Positions 50,185-62,894 are shown, numbered from the stretch's first letter. The stretch is 64,000 bases of DNA from Daucus carota subsp. sativus (GCF_001625215.2 NC_030384.2:27330527-27394526), one strand, 5' to 3'. The notes: generated by a model from the sequence alone, not told the origin. Numbers and translations: made by a program.

Positions 50185-51066
50185 GGGACTGCTTGACAAC
50201 AGCTTAAAAGCCGGCTTCTGGGTTTATAAGTTAGAAGCACTTATTTCGTATTATTTGTGTAATAAGTCAAAGAAGTACTTTATAAAAAGCTAAGTGGGTG
50301 TTTGGGAAGGGAGCTTCTGGGCTTAAAAGCTCAGAAGCCCGCTTCTTTCTTTTTGTGGTGCGTTTGGCAATCAGTCTTAAAGCACTTAATCACACCAAAA
50401 GAAGCTGAAGAAAAAAGCTTCAAAATACAGCTTTTTTTGATATGCAGCTTATGCTTTTTTCAGACGAACTCAGCGGCAAAGTAATCCAGGCAAACAAGAA
50501 GCTAGTAATTAGCTGCATTGCATGTTTCTGTCATGCTAGATTGTTGCTATTATTCTTGCGAAACTATTTCATATATTAATAATAAAAGATACTTTTGTAC
50601 TTATATTAAATAAATATAAGTATTAAATAAATGATGTACCTTTTTATTTGTATTATCAACAGTTATTAATTTTTCTTTTGTTGCAGAGTTTAAAATATTG
50701 AATTTGTAAAATATTTCATGTATTAATAATTAAAGGTCTTATATTATTATAATTTATTTTTTAAAAGAAAATAAATTATTATATTACAAAATTACTAAAC
50801 TATGTCAACTTATAAGTTAAGTTATCCAAACACTTAAAAACTTATAAGTCACGGTATCCAAACACTTCTCATAGCTTATAAGTTCAGACCAACTTCTCAC
50901 TTCTAATCCACTTCTTTATTTTAAGCAATAAGTCGCTTCTTTTAAGCCCAGCCAAACAGCCCCTAAGAATGCTAGTTTTTTGTTTCAGAAAATCTACTTA
51001 TTTCTCAACCCTTTAATCACTTATGAGTCTTAAGAAGCACTTATTTTTAAAGTCACTCAAACGGCC
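50185..51066. mobile_element. Nested pair of hAT-like non-autonomous elements
   Basis: An outer pair of inverted ends (GGGACTGCTTGACAA near 50185 and inverted GGGCCGTTTGAGTGA near 51066) encloses an inner pair. The inner ends are GGGTGTTTGGGAAGGG near 50295 and inverted GGGGCTGTTTGGCTGGG near 50963. Both pairs continue inward into 'gcttaaaagc' and 'aagcacttat' motifs. GGGGCTGTTTGGC-type termini occur in plant hAT MITEs. Clean 8-bp duplications could not be demonstrated, so boundaries are approximate. Confidence 0.45.
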
Positions 51067-51452
51067 CTTTAGTCTTTAAACACAATTACAATATTTATAA
51101 TAAATATCAAAAATACCATTACATATCATGCTATCTATACTAATTTCATTATATTTGTTTTGATTTCATGAAAAAGCAGGAAAAATTTGTTTTATAATCG
51201 TTTTTCACCCAAACCTAAATATTAACCTCAAAATTCTTTCCAAAAATCATAAAATAAATCGAGATATTAAGTACGAACTTATCTTATCCGTGTGGCCTCG
51301 CTCTGCATGACATACAGTTTTTATCTTCTCAGGTCTCGCTAGTCACCACCGTGACAAACTCATAATATTACTCAAAATAAAAAATAAAAAATAATTTAAT
51401 AACAAAAACAAGTCACGTTATAGCAACCAGCTCTCCTCCCTCCTTCCCCACC

Positions 51453-51460
51453 TTTAAATA
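51453..51460 (+). promoter_or_regulatory. Candidate TATA box of the UDP-apiose/xylose synthase gene
   Basis: TTTAAATA lies 117 bp before the start codon and just after a CT-rich stretch. A pyrimidine-rich presumed 5' UTR (51480-51576) follows. This is position-based inference only. Confidence 0.35.
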
Positions 51461-51576
51461 CCGTAATTATACACACACATATACATACAAAAATCTCTTC
51501 ATCTCATTTCCTCTCACTCACACTCCACCACCTCAATCACCTGTACACACACCTATACATACAGATACACTCTGCA

Positions 51577-54017
51577 ATGGCGTCGTCGGCGGTCAGGCTA
51601 GATCTGGACGGAAATCCAATTCCGGCGATAACGATTTGCATGATCGGCGCCGGAGGTTTCATCGGATCTCATCTCTGCGAGAAGCTCATGTCGGAGACGC
51701 AGCACAAGGTCCTGGCTGTTGATGTGTATAATGATAAGATCAAACACTTGCTTGAACCGGACAGTTTGCCGTGGAATGGGAGGATTCAGTTTCATCGCAT
51801 CAATATTAAGAACGATTCGCGCCTCGAAGGTCTCGTTAAGATGGCGGATCTGGTAATTTCGGTCTTTCGTGTGTTTTTTTGTTTAATTTTGTGATTTTTG
51901 ATGTGATTTTAGGTTTTGTGCTGGTTTTGGTTGTGATTTGTGCATTTGTGTTGGATCTGGAGGTGTTTTGGTGGTTCGTTAAGCTCCGCATTGCTTTGTT
52001 TGCTTGTGATTATGTTGTATTGTTAGGTTATGCTTTTAAAATTCTCGGGGTGTTCGATTTTGCTCTAATTTTAGTTCTGGTTTGAATTTCTCGTTTAACT
52101 TTGATTTAGCTGCTTATTTTGAAAGAGGAACGTGAACAGTGTGAATTACGTGATTTATTTCGAAGAATTTGTTTAACTGTCGATATGTCTTATTAATTAC
52201 TGTAGTTGATATTTGTCTGCTTAAAATTCATATTGTTTGTGATGATATGTAGGTTTAGTTCAATTATAAGATTGTTTATGGCAGAATTTTTTGTTGATTT
52301 GAACTTTGAATCTTGTCGTTTAGGTTTGAATTATATGTCTAAAGCTTGTTAGCTTTGTGAGCTGAAATTATTTGTTTATTTTTTATGCAGACTATAAATC
52401 TTGCAGCAATTTGTACTCCAGCGGATTACAATACGCGTCCTCTTGATACGATCTACAGCAACTTCATTGATGCTCTGCCTGTGGTATGATGTTTGTTTTT
52501 ATTGGTTGGTGATCATTATCTATCATCAAAGTCTCTTTATGTGGAATGTGTTGGTTGATTTGTTTATTATATCCATTTAAGATCTGGACTTAACTTTATT
52601 CTTCTTACCTTAGGTGAAATACTGTTCAGAGAACAACAAGCGTCTTATTCACTTCTCCACCTGTGAAGTCTATGGAAAAACAATCGGTAGTTATCTCCCG
52701 AAGGACAGCCCCCTGCGCAAGGTGAGGCTTAGCTTTTGATATATGTAATCATGTTGGCTACTAATATTCTATTCCTATATATTTTGCATCTTTAAGTAGT
52801 ACTGTAATAAATCTTTGGACTTTGCTGCTGTCCGGATCATTTTGTCGATAAATCATCCATGTTAAAATCTTGCAGGATCCTGCATATTATATTCTAAAAG
52901 AGGATGAGTCCCCTTGCATTTTTGGCTCAATAGAGAAGCAGAGGTGGTCTTATGCATGTGCTAAGCAATTGATTGAGAGGCTAATCTATGGTTAGAATCG
53001 AAAAGGTTATGTTGTGTTTGTTTCATGCCATCCTTATATCGGTTTATGACACCCCTATTCATGTTTGACAGCTGAGGGTGCAGAAAATGACCTCGAGTTT
53101 ACCATTGTGAGACCTTTTAACTGGATTGGTCCCAGAATGGATTTCATACCCGGTATTGATGGTCCCAGCGAGGGTGTTCCTAGGGTCCTGGCTTGCTTCA
53201 GTAATGTAAGATCAATCCTCATCTCAGTTTTACTTTAGGTTATGTTAAGCGTAAGTACTGATATCAGTTTCTTTTGTTAAATATCTAGAATCTCTTGCGT
53301 CGTGAGCCACTCAAGCTTGTGGATGGTGGCGAATCACAGAGAACTTTTATCTACATTAAGGATGCCATTGAAGCAGTCATGTTGATGATTGTGTGTAACT
53401 TGTACTTTCATTTTATCTATTTAATATTTGGCTATATGACTAGGTTCTGAATTAATCGAATGCCCATATTTCAGGAAAATCCAGCCCGGGCTAATGGTCA
53501 TATATTTAATGTGGGGAACCCTAACAATGAAGTTACAGTGAGGCAGCTTGCTGAAATGATGACCAAGGTAGACGAGATAGTCTTCTACTCAAATTTGATC
53601 AATTCAGATATCAATTATCTTAGATGATCAGAGTTTTCTATTTGACTCATACTTTACGTATGGCAGGTGTACTCAAAAGTAAGTGGAGAACCATCTATTG
53701 ATAGTCCGACCGTTGATGTATCCTCGAAAGAATTTTATGGTGAAGGTTATGATGACAGTGACAAGAGAATTCCAGATATGACTATCATTAACCGGCAACT
53801 TGGTATTACTTTTTTCTTGTACATTTTTTAATTGTCTACGAAGAAATTTTGAGAGCTAGTAATAAATTCTTGCAATATTTATATGTTTTATGGAATTTAA
53901 CCAGGTTGGAACCCTAAGACATCACTCTGGGATTTGCTTGAGTCGACTCTGACATACCAACACAGGACATATGCTGAAGCTGTCAAGCAGGCTATTGCTA
54001 AACCACTTGCAACTTAA
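51577..54017 (+). CDS. AXS: UDP-D-apiose/UDP-D-xylose synthase
   Basis: This cytosolic SDR-family enzyme converts UDP-glucuronate to UDP-apiose and UDP-xylose, supplying apiose for rhamnogalacturonan II and apiosylated glycosides. Nine in-frame exons: 51577-51852, 52391-52483, 52614-52721, 52876-52990, 53072-53205, 53289-53390, 53475-53567, 53667-53802 and 53905-54017 (TAA). They give 389 aa, the usual family length. Visible features are the Rossmann motif GAGGFIG (24-30), active-site Cys100 and Cys140-Glu141 (STCEVYG), the Tyr185-x3-Lys189 catalytic pair in RWSYACAKQ, and Arg341 (DKRIPDM). These residue numbers agree with my recollection of Arabidopsis AXS1. No defects are seen. Confidence 0.97.
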
Positions 54018-54487
54018 AGATAGGAAATGTTGTACTGGTTTGCTCATATACCAGTTCCATGTTATGTGTGCTACTACTCTCAGGTGTTTGAGTCTCTGCA
54101 AGGACTTCAAATATATCAATATAGTCACTTCTTGTATAATCTACATTCTGCAATTCTTTTGGTCTTTCTTGTGTTCATTAGTAAGTAATAGTTGATGCAA
54201 AAGTTGTACCAGTATTGTCCGAGTAGTTTGTATGGAACTTCCATAAGCCTTATTTTGCATGTAAGGCTGAATTGAAAGCTTCGGTAATACATTTTCATAG
54301 GACATGTCATTTCTTTCTTATACTAGTTCTCCTCTCATATTGGTTATTTATGATTCTCAATACAAGTGTTAGTATTATGAAATTGATCTTGGTAATATGA
54401 AGAATATACTGTGTTCTGCTCCCATGTTGTTTATGTATACAAGTATTGGTATTATATAATTGCAGGTGGTAATATGAAATACTTTGG

Positions 54488-54622
54488 GAGCTTACATTAA
54501 TGCTTTAGAAACTCTCTCAATTTTCTTATGGGCTTCTCCTAGAGTAATCTTTCGGAAGCTTACGTTAATGCTTTAGAAACTCTAATTTCCTTATGGGTTT
54601 CTCCAGGGTAATCTTCTGAATT
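54488..54622. repeat. 68-bp tandem duplication in the 3' flank of AXS
   Basis: Two units with 'gcttac(a/g)ttaatgctttag' and 'cttatggg(c/t)ttctcc' begin at about 54488 and 54556. They lie about 470 bp after the AXS stop, possibly in or just beyond the 3' UTR. Confidence 0.8.
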
Positions 54623-54730
54623 ATAGGGTATTTAGAATTTGAGATGTCAGTAAAACAAAAAAGGATATAGTATTAATCTGTAATGTAGTTGACGTTAAGT
54701 GACCAATTCTTCCAATACCTCACGGTATTA

Positions 54731-54860
54731 GGAGGAGTGCTTATAAGAATTATATACTAGCAGGAGTGCTTATAAGAATTATATACAAACAGTCGAGCTC
54801 TTAAGAATTATATACTAGCAGGAGTGCTTATAAGAATTATATACTAACAGTCGAGCTCTA
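54731..54860. repeat. Compound tandem repeat after AXS
   Basis: Four copies of an 'aagaattatatac' core alternate with 'ggagtgcttat' or 'cagtcgagctct' leaders. The pattern suggests a higher-order unit that was itself duplicated. No function is apparent. Confidence 0.8.
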
Positions 54861-55753
54861 AACCATTGACGCCCGAGAGAGTGCTTGTGGTTGCTGTATT
54901 AGAAAACATAGAACCAACAATATGCATAATGGTGAAGAACACAGAACAAGGTCAACGAAAATCGATGCAAAATGGCTTATCATGTAGGAGGAAGACTGAT
55001 ATTTGCAGAACCAAGCTGTGGGGCTGGTTCGTCTACTTGTCTATTTTAGGGTGCCACTATAATCTGAGCTGGCTATTTTGATAATTTGGCCTTGTTATGA
55101 TAACTGATGAGGCAGCTGTGACGGTGCTAATCCTTTCGTATACATCACAAAGTATTATTTGTGCTAGGACGTCCTCATAAGGTTTTGACCTGGTAATTTC
55201 ATTGTTTTGGCTTTGTTAGAGCTGGTGCTAATCTGTTCGAAGACACATCAGAATATCAGATATTGTGTAATGTAAAAAGTTAGCCACTAGCCAGTACGGC
55301 GCAGTTCATAGTCATGCAGAACAGATACAACATCTAAAATATGTAGAAAAATTATTCTCACCGCCTCTAATTATAATTGCATTAGTAATATTTAGTACAC
55401 CGTGTGAACAAACGAAATATAATTTACACGCTTGAGAAATTAAATTATTTGCAAATGTTGTTTTCACAAACTGCATTATAAATACTAATTTATGTAAATT
55501 GTGACGTGTTGTTCAATTCTCTTTCTTTCATTTAAAAATATGGATGGACTAAACATCAGATAACATCTATTGATGCTGTTATTGATGAAAAGACTGATAG
55601 ATTTAATTAAATTACATGAACTTTGCGACTATTTTTTCAGAAAACGCTCAGACGAAATATATTTTTTATGTTTTATGTTCTTCTGATCATTTATTAAAAG
55701 ATGAAAATGTCAAGGATAATACAAACTGAATTGTTACGTTAAGAGGAAATTAC
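54861..55753. other. Intergenic, no gene seen
   Basis: Only short unconvincing open frames (for example 54866-55081) are present. No terminal repeats were detected. Confidence 0.5.
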
Positions 55754-55759
55754 AAAAAA
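55754..55759 (-). terminator. Pol III terminator of the tRNA-Arg gene
   Basis: A run of six T residues on the - strand lies 3 nt past the predicted tRNA 3' end, a standard Pol III stop signal. Confidence 0.8.
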
Positions 55760-55762
55760 GAA

Positions 55763-55835
55763 CACACCCGGTGGGACTCGAACCCACAATCGCCTGATTA
55801 GAAGTCAGACGCCTTATCCATTAGGCCACGGGTGC
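55763..55835 (-). tRNA. trnR-UCU: tRNA-Arg (anticodon UCU)
   Basis: The 73-nt sequence folds as a standard cloverleaf. The acceptor stem is GCACCCG with CGGGTGT (G-U at the end) and the D arm is GCC...GGC. The anticodon stem TCTGA/TCAGG carries loop CTTCTAA with anticodon TCT, and the T arm is GTGGG-TTCGAGT-CCCAC. No intron is present. A nuclear gene is inferred because CCA is not encoded and internal box A/B-like segments are present. Confidence 0.95.
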
Positions 55836-56039
55836 TGTTGAGAGTGTTTTGAGAACCTCCATAGAAAACCGAAGACACAGAAAACTTCTACTGAATTAAC
55901 TAAACTATGATTAACTAAAAATAATAGAGTGCAGGAAGGAGGATGTTGAAAAAAATAAATGAGTGCAAATTTTGTATGATAAGATTTGGGTAGAAAATAT
56001 GTATAATAAATAATGGAACATTCTTTCCCAAAATGGAGG

Positions 56040-56170
56040 GTTTGAGCTCTAGTTAGGGGTGATGGGAATGGAATGTGGAATGAATGAAATTATTATATAT
56101 TCAACTAAATTATAGTTCAAATCTCATTCCATTCCCTTCATTTTCATTCACCCCAACCAAACACAACATT
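56040..56170. mobile_element. Short foldback related to the element at 5267-5569
   Basis: The right end 'attcaccccaaccaaacacaac' inverts to the same terminus seen in the nested element upstream. The left end ('gttaggggtgatgggaatgg') is more degenerate. The interior has mirrored 'gaatggaat' / 'attccattcc' words. Confidence 0.45.
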
Positions 56171-56370
56171 TATATAGATTTATAAAGTGTTCTATTCGAA
56201 GTGAAAAATAATTCAAGTTCTACATTTTTTAAAGTAATACTTTTTCAAATTGAAATAGGTATCAACTCAAAAATTGAAAAGTAAAAATGAATCGAAGAAT
56301 CTCATTTAATTTTTTTTCAAATATTTAATGGAAGAATATAAATGATCATAAATGTCGTTACAAATTTATA

Positions 56371-57202
56371 AGATTGTAAATGAATTAAGTCGGGTCGAGT
56401 TTTGCCGATTTCAAGTTTAATTCGAGTGAAATGTGATTATATTATCAATTTTTATGATTCGAGCTCGAGTTCGTTAATGACCGAGTTGAGTTTGGGTTAT
56501 TCACGAACCAAGTCAGGTCGGTTGATAAGTTTTTAACTTTTTTTTTAATTTCAATCTTTAAATTTGTCTAAATAATACACACTTTAAAAATAGAAAGTAA
56601 ATTATGAAATTAAAAATAAAGAAGAACATAAATCAAAACTATCAACATCATTTGACCAATTATGTTTTAATTACCGTTCTTGCAATAAGTCCTCATATAA
56701 CTAGTTATATATAGTTCTTATATGGCATCTTTTGCCATATAATATTCAATAATAACGACTTGATCAATAATTTACTAGTTATTTGATATGTTCAAGAGAG
56801 GGTAGAGAATATGAATCTATGATACAATAAAAACAGGTTAAACATGTGAATATAATATTGGAGTTACATTTTATTAGACTTTGATTCCATATGAGTTATG
56901 GATATCGTGTGAGTGTCTATTGTATTTTCATTTTTTTTGTTGGTGATGGAGATGGAGATCATACTGATAGTCATAATCATTTAGTGTCAGTATATTATTA
57001 TGTAAAAAAATATTTTTTGTATATGAGTTGAGTTCAAGTTAACGAGCCGAGTTTGAAGCGAGTCGAATAACTAAGAGGTTCGATTCAACTTGTTAAGTTT
57101 ATCAAATGATTTTGTTTGTTCGAACTCGAGCTTGTTAACGAATTTTTATCGAGTCTAGTTGAGTTGACTTAACGATCAGCTCGACTTGTTTATAGTCTTA
57201 CG
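56371..57202. mobile_element. Non-autonomous hAT-like element with 8-bp TSD
   Basis: The 832-bp element is flanked by AATTTATA on both sides (56363-56370 and 57203-57210). Its ends are imperfect inverted repeats that converge on GTCGAG / CTCGAC. Subterminal 'gagctcgagttcgttaa' is mirrored as 'cgaactcgagcttgttaac'. There is no coding capacity. Size, TSD length and arm structure fit hAT. Confidence 0.65.
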
Positions 57203-57210
57203 AATTTATA

Positions 57211-58395
57211 AAAACAAAATTTGAATGGCCGGTACCAAGAGTAAAAACTTAAATAACAACGAATTATATATTATACCTTATTTTAGCTTGTTCAATCAAT
57301 ATCTATATGTAATTAACAGATTATATATTATATATAATATGATCAAATAGATTCAAATTGTCCTTATCATAGCTAGTTCAACCAATATCAATATCAAATT
57401 TTATTTCAATTAAAAATTGTTATAATCAATTTTAAATGAATAGGGTTAACAATTTGTTAATTTTAACTCGGCTCAAACTCAAGCGATGAGACTAAACTAT
57501 ACTAATCCACTATACACTCATTATACTAATATCGATACTAATCTATTACAACAATGTATGGAAATCAGATTAAGAACTCATGACACTTAATACAACTACT
57601 ATCAATACAACTATGATCATGTAGAAAATTTAATTTGTTTTGGCGACAAATATGAAGAGAGAATCATACATTTGACAAGATAATTGGTCATTAAGACACA
57701 AGATTGAGGATTAAAAAAACAACTCAAAACGAATGTAATTTTTTAGGATTCATATCTATGATGTAATCTAAAAATAATGATAATAAAATATCATAAAGTA
57801 TCCATTTCCAATGATAACATGTGTTATATTTGTCTAAAATAATGTTGAATGCCCATGATATAAAGTAGGCTTTTAATAATTTTCATTTTGCTTCCTGAAC
57901 TTGAAAATTATTGACTTATCTATAAAGTTTTTTTGACTTGTCAACATGTTTACTTCATTATATTATTTTCTTGGTCATTTTAATACGGGATTCAGGATAC
58001 AGTTTTATGACGTTGTTATGTGTGCATACCCTGATATAATTTTTTTGAGTTCACTACACGAGTTTTTGTTGCATAATTTATTTCATTTATTATAATAAAC
58101 AGCCCTATATAATTTTGTGAAATCATTACATAAATTTTGCGTTATGGATCAATATTCGTTAGGAAGGAATTTACAATACGATAATCCGGAGGCTTCTCTA
58201 TTTCAACAATCAAATTTCTTATATTTAATTAACTCTCAAAGCATTTAATTTTAAAATAATTTCAGTCAGACAAATTTCAACTTAAATAATATAATTTAAG
58301 ATATAATTTTGCACTATTAAAAATAATTTTAGTTTTAATAAATCATTTCAGCGGAGGATGAGGATAATATGAAAAGTAAAAAATAATATTGACAT
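57211..58395. other. AT-rich intergenic DNA, no gene seen
   Basis: No coding frame, RNA gene or paired terminal repeat is evident. Confidence 0.5.
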
Positions 58396-58398
58396 AAG

Positions 58399-58771
58399 AG
58401 CAAGTCCAAGAGTGCCGATGTCCTAAATCAAAATTTAAGGCATGTGAAGCAAATCAATGCTCCAACAATGTCCTAGTGTTGCCCTAAAACACTAGGACAT
58501 GTAACAAGTGCCTTATTTTTGAGGCACCATTTTGTATGCCCTATCAATAAAAAAATAGTTTTTTACTATTCCACTACATCTCTCTCCTCCTTCCTTTTCA
58601 TTTCTTTCCAATAACAATTTCAACATATATTATTATTTTGATAATAAGGCACAATAATGGGGCATGTTGTTGGAGTTGATACATTGAAATGATGTCCTAA
58701 ATCACTAGGACACAATATTTTATAATATAATATTTTATAAGGCATTTGCTAGGACACTATTCGACTTGATC
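58399..58771. mobile_element. PIF/Harbinger (Tourist-like) MITE
   Basis: The left end GAGCAAGTCCAAGAGTG and inverted right end GATCAAGTCGAATAGTG match at 14 of 17 positions. Both are followed by 'tgtccta'. TAA flanks both sides (58396-58398 and 58772-58774), the 3-bp target preference of this superfamily. The interior repeats 'cactaggaca' in inverted copies. It sits about 275 bp upstream of the AP-2 alpha start codon, so it may form part of that promoter. Confidence 0.78.
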
Positions 58772-59046
58772 TAAAAAAGGGATCCAATATAAAAGAGGAA
58801 CATATAAAATGATTCAAAACGAGAAAACAAGTCGTCTTTGAAGCTGAACGACGGCTTTTCCAATTGTCTCCCACTGTCTTCCTCCTCTCTCTGATCTATA
58901 CACACACATATACATACACTCCCGAATTCTTCGCTGTCTGGATCGGATCGCACAATTTACTTCCTAACCAACGGCTAGGATCTAGAGAGAGAAAGAGTAG
59001 CCTAGAGAGAGAGAGCTATACTCTTCTTCACTAGATCTGAGCGGAA

Positions 59047-59178
59047 ATGGCGTTATCTGGTATGAGAGGCCTCTCTGTATTCATAAGCGACATTCGTAAT
59101 TGTCAAAACAAAGAACTCGAACGTCTTCGTGTCGATAAGGAGCTTGGACACATTCGTACTCGCTTCAAAAATGAAAAG
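59047..59178 (+). CDS. AP-2 adaptor complex subunit alpha, first coding exon (3'-partial)
   Basis: The 44-codon exon starts [18 protein letters not shown] and ends FKNEK before a GTCAGC donor. This is the highly conserved N-terminus of the large alpha adaptin of the AP-2 clathrin adaptor, which recruits cargo at the plasma membrane for endocytosis. Plant alpha adaptins are around 1000 aa, so only a small fraction is in the window. The next exon, expected to begin with a GLSPYKKKKYVWK-like sequence, was not found in the remaining 4.8 kb. A GA-rich leader (58981-59014) precedes the start, typical of a plant 5' UTR. The identification rests on 44 residues but they are very distinctive. Confidence 0.9.
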
Positions 59179-60208
59179 GTCAGCCTCTCCGATTCTGTAT
59201 ATGTTCACTTTTAAGTAATTGTTGAGTTTAACGGAGTTTGATCGAAGTTTCGTTGTAATAGGTATTCGGAATTAATCGATGCCTCGAACGGCATTGCGTT
59301 TTCGTATAGCAATAGTTTCTTATAGTATATGTTTACTAGGAAGTATGTGTGTGTATGTGTTGACTATCAAGTTATAGGATTTAGTCGTAGATAGCTGAAA
59401 TTGATCTAATCTATGCTTCTTTCTTTGTAATCCATATTTAGAATTGATTGAATGCCTAACACAGCACTGCGTCTTTGTGAAGTAGTAGTTTGTCATATGT
59501 TTACTATGTATTATCTGTTTGTCTATATGTTGACTAGAAGTGCTTGCTTTAGCTGTGTTAGCTGAACTAGTTTAATGTATGTTCAAGAACATAGTAGAAA
59601 ACATATGACTAAACATATGTACGACAACAGAGTAAAAAACATAACTAAGTACTCATCCAATAGGAGTTCTCTATAAAACCGTCCGCTCTATATGTATGGT
59701 TTGAATTGAATTGCTAAATAATACAAAAGTTATGCACTATTAGGATTAAGTAAAATGATTTCACAAATTTTCTATATAAAAACCAAAGATGAATGTATGT
59801 GTATATATTAGTTTTTGTTGTAAAGCCTTATCTAATATTTACTAATTTGCAAGTTAAAAGAAAGATAATAACTTTTAACTTTACAAATGTTTGTGTTTAC
59901 CCATCTCTTTGCGTGTACCTAATTATTAAATTTGTTTGCATTGCTCCTTGCTTCACTAAAAAAGTCTCTTGTGGCACCTTTAAGCTTTGTGCTCTGCATG
60001 ATTAATGCCTCGAAGAACTATTAGTGTATGATTCATCAGCATTAGCTGTTGAATTGTGTCATCTTAATAGTAAGAATTTTGTTCAAGTGCTTAAGTACTT
60101 TTAGACATACAAGATGGTTTATAAAATGCGCTTAAAGAGAGAGTTTGTAGAATGTTCTCAAATAAAGATAATTTTTAAATTGTATGTAAAGAGAGAACTG
60201 TGTTCTTC

Positions 60209-60372
60209 ATTGTTTTGAATTGTCATTATTTGACATAGGCGATGTACCCACTTAATTCTGATAAATATAGTCTCGTAATGGAATTTGGAGATTGTTTTGA
60301 ATTGTCATTATTTGACATAGGCGATGTACCCACTTAATTCCGATAAATATAGTCTCGTAATGGAAAATTTGG
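60209..60372 (+). repeat. 82-bp tandem duplication
   Basis: Two units (60209-60290 and 60291-60372) both contain 'attgtcattatttgacatag' and 'aaatatagtctcgtaatgga'. They differ at only a few bases, so the duplication is recent. The open frame at 60324-60509 starts inside it and has no recognisable product. Confidence 0.92.
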
Positions 60373-61235
60373 AGGGAAATTATAGGAATTGGGTTTGCTC
60401 CCCTTCCTACTTGCTCTATAGTTTTGTCTTCTCGTGCAACTTTGGAGTAGTGATAATGAGATATGATGGCAAGAGGGTAGAGGCCTGGGGAATTAACATG
60501 AAGTTATGATGACCAATTAATTCATGCCAATGTAATGGAAACGTATTATGTATTAATTAACTAGTTTACGCTATCTAGTACCTATCATGCAAAATTTTAC
60601 TTGAAAAAGATTTAACAATGGGAATGAAATTGTCTTGTTTAAATTTTATGGATTTATAAATCAGGTTTTAGTATGGTTACTTGTAGGTGGAAATGAATAT
60701 AGTAGTATAAAGTTATTTAAACTTGAAATCAAAGATGCATCCCGTCTACCTCTTCGATTCTAGTATTATAAGGCAATGTAGTTTATCCTTGATATTGAAC
60801 GATATCTTGTTGTGAAATATTAGCTTAAGATTGATCATCCAATTAGAAGGATTTTAAATAAGCATTTGGCTAAGAATTGCGAAATGCTGAAATCAATAAT
60901 GATGTTCAGTGCTAAAACACGATAATTCCATAAAACCATTTAGCACATATAGGGAATTTTTTGAAATTTGTGCTTGATGGGAAAAGATGGTGTTCATTGT
61001 TTGGATTTGTAATTTATTGATTATGATCAGTAAAAAATATTATCCACGCTACTTCATTCCAATAATTCTTCTGATCAAATTTGTAAAATTGGGACGGAGA
61101 TAACAGGAACCAGGTTAACTAGGTCTGATTTTTTAGATAATCTGTACAAAAAAGTTTTTTTTTTTTTTTTACATTTTCTTGCCAAATCATGGGAGGGATA
61201 CTTAAGAGTATTGATAAGGAGATTACGATGGTAGG

Positions 61236-61760
61236 CTCCGTTACTCAGACTCTTCAGTTTTGACCTTATAAGTTATACCCGTGTCGACCGGACATGACAT
61301 GGGTTTGGTACGGATCTGAGCCGGATCTTTCGTATTGAAACTAGACACTTCATCTTGTAACAATGTAAGTTCATAATGATATATTGAAGGCCTTGCAACA
61401 ACTTGTTTGTAAAGAGCAACCAAATTTCAGAATGATATTACAACTACTTGTTTGTAAAGCGCAAAGTGTTCATATATGACTATCCTTGTGTTATCTTTTT
61501 ACTATATGACACGGATGCATAAAATCACGTATATAAGTTTAATTGATAAAAGACACTGCTAAAACATAGTTTTTTAGATGTAAAGGCAATTATGAACATA
61601 AAATTTATACCTCAAGTTAAGCTTGTATGCCGAGTCCCTGAACCCGCATCTGATCTCGGACTTACATCTAAGAATCCTAAATTTCAAAAATCTAAGGATC
61701 CGATCCGACACTTGGATCCGCACCCTTGTCTAACAATCATATCAGAGTCCGAGTAACTTA
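61236..61760. mobile_element. Non-autonomous DNA transposon with 9-bp TSD (Mutator-like?)
   Basis: Inverted ends share GTTACTC(A/G)GACTCT. The 525-bp element is flanked by the identical 9-mer GATGGTAGG (61227-61235 and 61761-61769). Nine-bp duplications suggest the Mutator superfamily, although the terminal repeats are short for it. Subterminal 'ggatccgatccgaca'-type words recur on both sides. There is no coding capacity. Confidence 0.65.
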
Positions 61761-62264
61761 GATGGTAGGAGGTTATCCATTCTGGTGGGTATCCATTTTG
61801 GTATTTTTACAGGGAGGAAGAGGCCTACAAGGAACTCATTTCAAAGATATATTGACTAAATTATTTCATGTAAATGTTGTTGGAACCCGTTATGTATCAG
61901 TTTTGTTTACCTAGTATTAATTGTACACTTATATGTACATTATTCTATTTAAACATTGTTAATCATGGTACTCATACCATGTCGACAATTTTGTTATATA
62001 CATATATTACTAGATGTAATGTGTAATGTAACAAAAAACTCATTAGTTTCATAGGTTAAATAAAACCAATACTAAGAATTTTAATATAATAATTATGTAT
62101 ATATTGTTTGAACCAAAAATTGATTTGATAAATTTTATTATTTTAAATAAATCTATATTATACTATAATAAGCGAACAGAAACATAATTTATAGTATTTA
62201 GAGTCCGTTAATATATTTCTGGTCGTTCCTAAATCATCTTTTTCTCTATTTTTTTAAATATAAG

Positions 62265-62868
62265 TATAGTAAAATCTCGATAAATGAATGTTTAATAAAC
62301 AAATAACCTCGTCAAATGAATTAAAATTTTCGGTCCCAATTTGGGGCAATGGGCTTAAGGAATAACTTTGGTAAATGCATTAGCGAATAAAGAAAATCAA
62401 ATATTGTATAGGCCCCATGTGAATATAAATGAATAATCACTATATTTCAAATAATATATTTATAAGTATAATATTATTTGAGTACATTTCATTCCACAAA
62501 TAATTATCATTAAATTAATAAGTCACATCTTTTTGAAAAATGCTTCTAAAAGTTGATTGTTTCTTCCTTCCACCCAAATGCATCTGATCCTTAATTTTGG
62601 GTAATGCATGCACCACTTCCCAAATGTTCCGATCATGTTGCAACAAGTAGTTTTGTATGGTGACAACAACTTGAAAGACTTTTTTGAGTACTCTAAATAT
62701 ATAATTAATATAATTATAAGAAAAAAGTCTAGAAATATTATGTAAATGAATTATTATTCATTTATTGATAAATAAATATTATATTCATTTATCGATAAAT
62801 AAATAATCTCGCTAAATGTATATATATATTTGGTCCCAAGTGTATACATATATCGAGGTTTTACTATA
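62265..62868. mobile_element. MITE with 18-bp inverted ends, nested in the Helitron-like composite
   Basis: Ends TATAGTAAAATCTCGATA (62265-62282) and inverted TATAGTAAAACCTCGATA (62851-62868) differ at one base. Both sides continue with 'aaatgaat' or 'aaataaat' and a 'cggtcccaa' / 'ttggtccca' block. A TA target is likely. The superfamily is not assigned with confidence. No protein is encoded. Confidence 0.7.
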
Positions 62869-62894
62869 TAAACAATTATATAAATAATGAGAGA

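Noticed and set aside
51879..52085. 68-codon hydrophobic open frame after AXS exon 1
   Set aside because: It lies in T-rich intron 1; Val/Leu/Phe richness reflects base composition.
56363..57210. Small LTR/TRIM element
   Set aside because: The ends are inverted rather than direct repeats and the duplication is 8 bp, fitting a hAT-like element better.
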